The notes below the pieces were generated by a model, which was not told where the DNA came from, made no database searches, and worked only from the letters and a program-made list of their open reading frames with translations. From contig SKSL01000198.1 in NCBI GenBank assembly GCA_007123015.1, positions 1-5,110 of the forward strand: 5,110 bases of DNA, in the 5' to 3' direction. The DNA comes from Natronohydrobacter sp. (GTDB lineage: Bacteria; Pseudomonadota; Alphaproteobacteria; Rhodobacterales; Rhodobacteraceae). Below, one piece after another: positions 4,507-5,110 of this stretch (the stretch's first letter is position 1; each line of letters begins with the position of its first letter). The translations under genes and the position numbers were made by a program.

Positions 4507-5110
4507 ATGCCCAGATATCGTTCCCGCACCACCACGCATGGCCGCAATATGGCCGGAGCCCGCGGGCTTTGGCGGGCCACAGGGATGAAGGACAGCGATT
4601 TCGGCAAGCCGATCATCGCCATTGTCAATTCCTTCACGCAATTCGTGCCGGGGCATGTGCATTTGAAAGACCTCGGCCAGATGGTCGCGCGCGAAGTAGA
4701 AAAAGCAGGCGGTGTCGCCAAGGAGTTCAACACGATCGCGGTCGATGACGGGATCGCGATGGGCCATGACGGGATGCTGTACTCGCTGCCCTCGCGCGAG
4801 GTGATCGCGGATTCGGTGGAATATATGGTCAATGCGCATTGCGCCGATGCGATGGTCTGTATCTCGAATTGCGACAAGATCACGCCGGGCATGCTGATGG
4901 CGGCGATGCGGCTCAACATTCCGTGCGTTTTCGTCTCGGGCGGGCCGATGGAAGCGGGCAAGGTCGAATGGGACGGCAAGACCAAGGCGGTCGATCTGGT
5001 CGATGCAATGGTCGTCGCGGCTGATGACAAATACACGGACGCGCAGGTGCAGGCGATGGAGGAAGAAGCCTGCCCGACCTGTGGCTCGTGCTCGGGGATG
5101 TTCACGGCCA
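4507..5110 (+). CDS. ilvD: Dihydroxy-acid dehydratase, N-terminal part (3' end outside window)
   Basis: IlvD dehydrates 2,3-dihydroxyisovalerate and 2,3-dihydroxy-3-methylvalerate to the 2-oxo acids that become valine, leucine and isoleucine (and pantothenate); it is a cytoplasmic iron-sulfur enzyme. The window holds 201 codons of a protein usually about 610 residues long. Conserved blocks are GLWRATGM (20-27), NSFTQFVPGHVHL (41-53), AVDDGIAMGHDGM (78-90), MVCISNCDKITPGM (116-129) and ACPTCGSCSGMF (188-199). Cluster ligand candidates Cys122 and Cys195, the Mg-site Asp81 and Asp123, and the lysine expected to be carbamylated (Lys124) are present. The FVPGH segment, without the cysteine found there in [2Fe-2S] homologues, matches the E. 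coli-like form, suggesting an oxygen-sensitive [4Fe-4S] type. Related sugar-acid dehydratases (Edd, XylD) fit less well. The ATG is supported by AGGAGGA upstream. Confidence 0.95.
   Translation, partial: MPRYRSRTTTHGRNMAGARGLWRATGMKDSDFGKPIIAIVNSFTQFVPGHVHLKDLGQMVAREVEKAGGVAKEFNTIAVDDGIAMGHDGMLYSLPSREVIADSVEYMVNAHCADAMVCISNCDKITPGMLMAAMRLNIPCVFVSGGPMEAGKVEWDGKTKAVDLVDAMVVAADDKYTDAQVQAMEEEACPTCGSCSGMFTA

Noticed and set aside
4398..5105. Open frame of 235 codons on the - strand
   Set aside because: It is antisense to the end of dgcA and to ilvD, whose conserved cysteine motifs establish the + strand as coding.

Overview
The window looks like chromosomal DNA from an alphaproteobacterium of the order Rhodobacterales (Rhodobacter/Roseobacter type). 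The clues are high GC, an mcl1 gene that matches the Rhodobacter sphaeroides L-malyl-CoA/beta-methylmalyl-CoA lyase in length and in every active-site position checked, a dgcN-dgcA pair of the kind reported to be common in Rhodobacterales, and a GC-rich palindromic intergenic element of a style common in roseobacters. Identifications come from recognising the protein families by eye; no database search was run.

Layout from left to right. (1) The last 349 codons of dnaE (DNA polymerase III alpha subunit, + strand) run to 1050, followed four bases later by a strong hairpin at 1054-1080. (2) Convergent to it on the - strand is mcl1 (1096-2052), an enzyme of acetate/glyoxylate/propionyl-CoA metabolism in the ethylmalonyl-CoA pathway. 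(3) A 248-bp divergent intergenic region (2053-2300) holds a candidate mcl1 promoter and several small inverted repeats. (4) On the + strand are dgcN (2301-3302), a 181-bp gap filled mostly by a cluster of GGGGC-type stem-loops, and dgcA (3484-4446, GTG start). (5) After 60 bp comes ilvD (dihydroxy-acid dehydratase), with a strong Shine-Dalgarno sequence; it leaves the window after 201 codons.

The functional core is dgcN-dgcA. In the pathway described for marine bacteria, DgcN acetylates D-glutamate from acetyl-CoA and DgcA, an enolase-superfamily enzyme, racemises N-acetyl-D-glutamate to the L form, which is then hydrolysed to L-glutamate. This recycles D-glutamate from peptidoglycan. The hydrolase and the reported regulator DgcR are not in the window. 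The pathway is recent but not undescribed. The points most worth a second look are that dgcA keeps the dipeptide-epimerase Asp-x-Asp motif although its proposed substrate has no free ammonium group, that DgcN carries a P-loop-like motif, and that a palindrome cluster splits the pair and appears to supply the dgcA ribosome-binding site.

There is no sign of a mobile element, CRISPR array, tRNA or rRNA, and no gene-free stretch reaches 300 bp.
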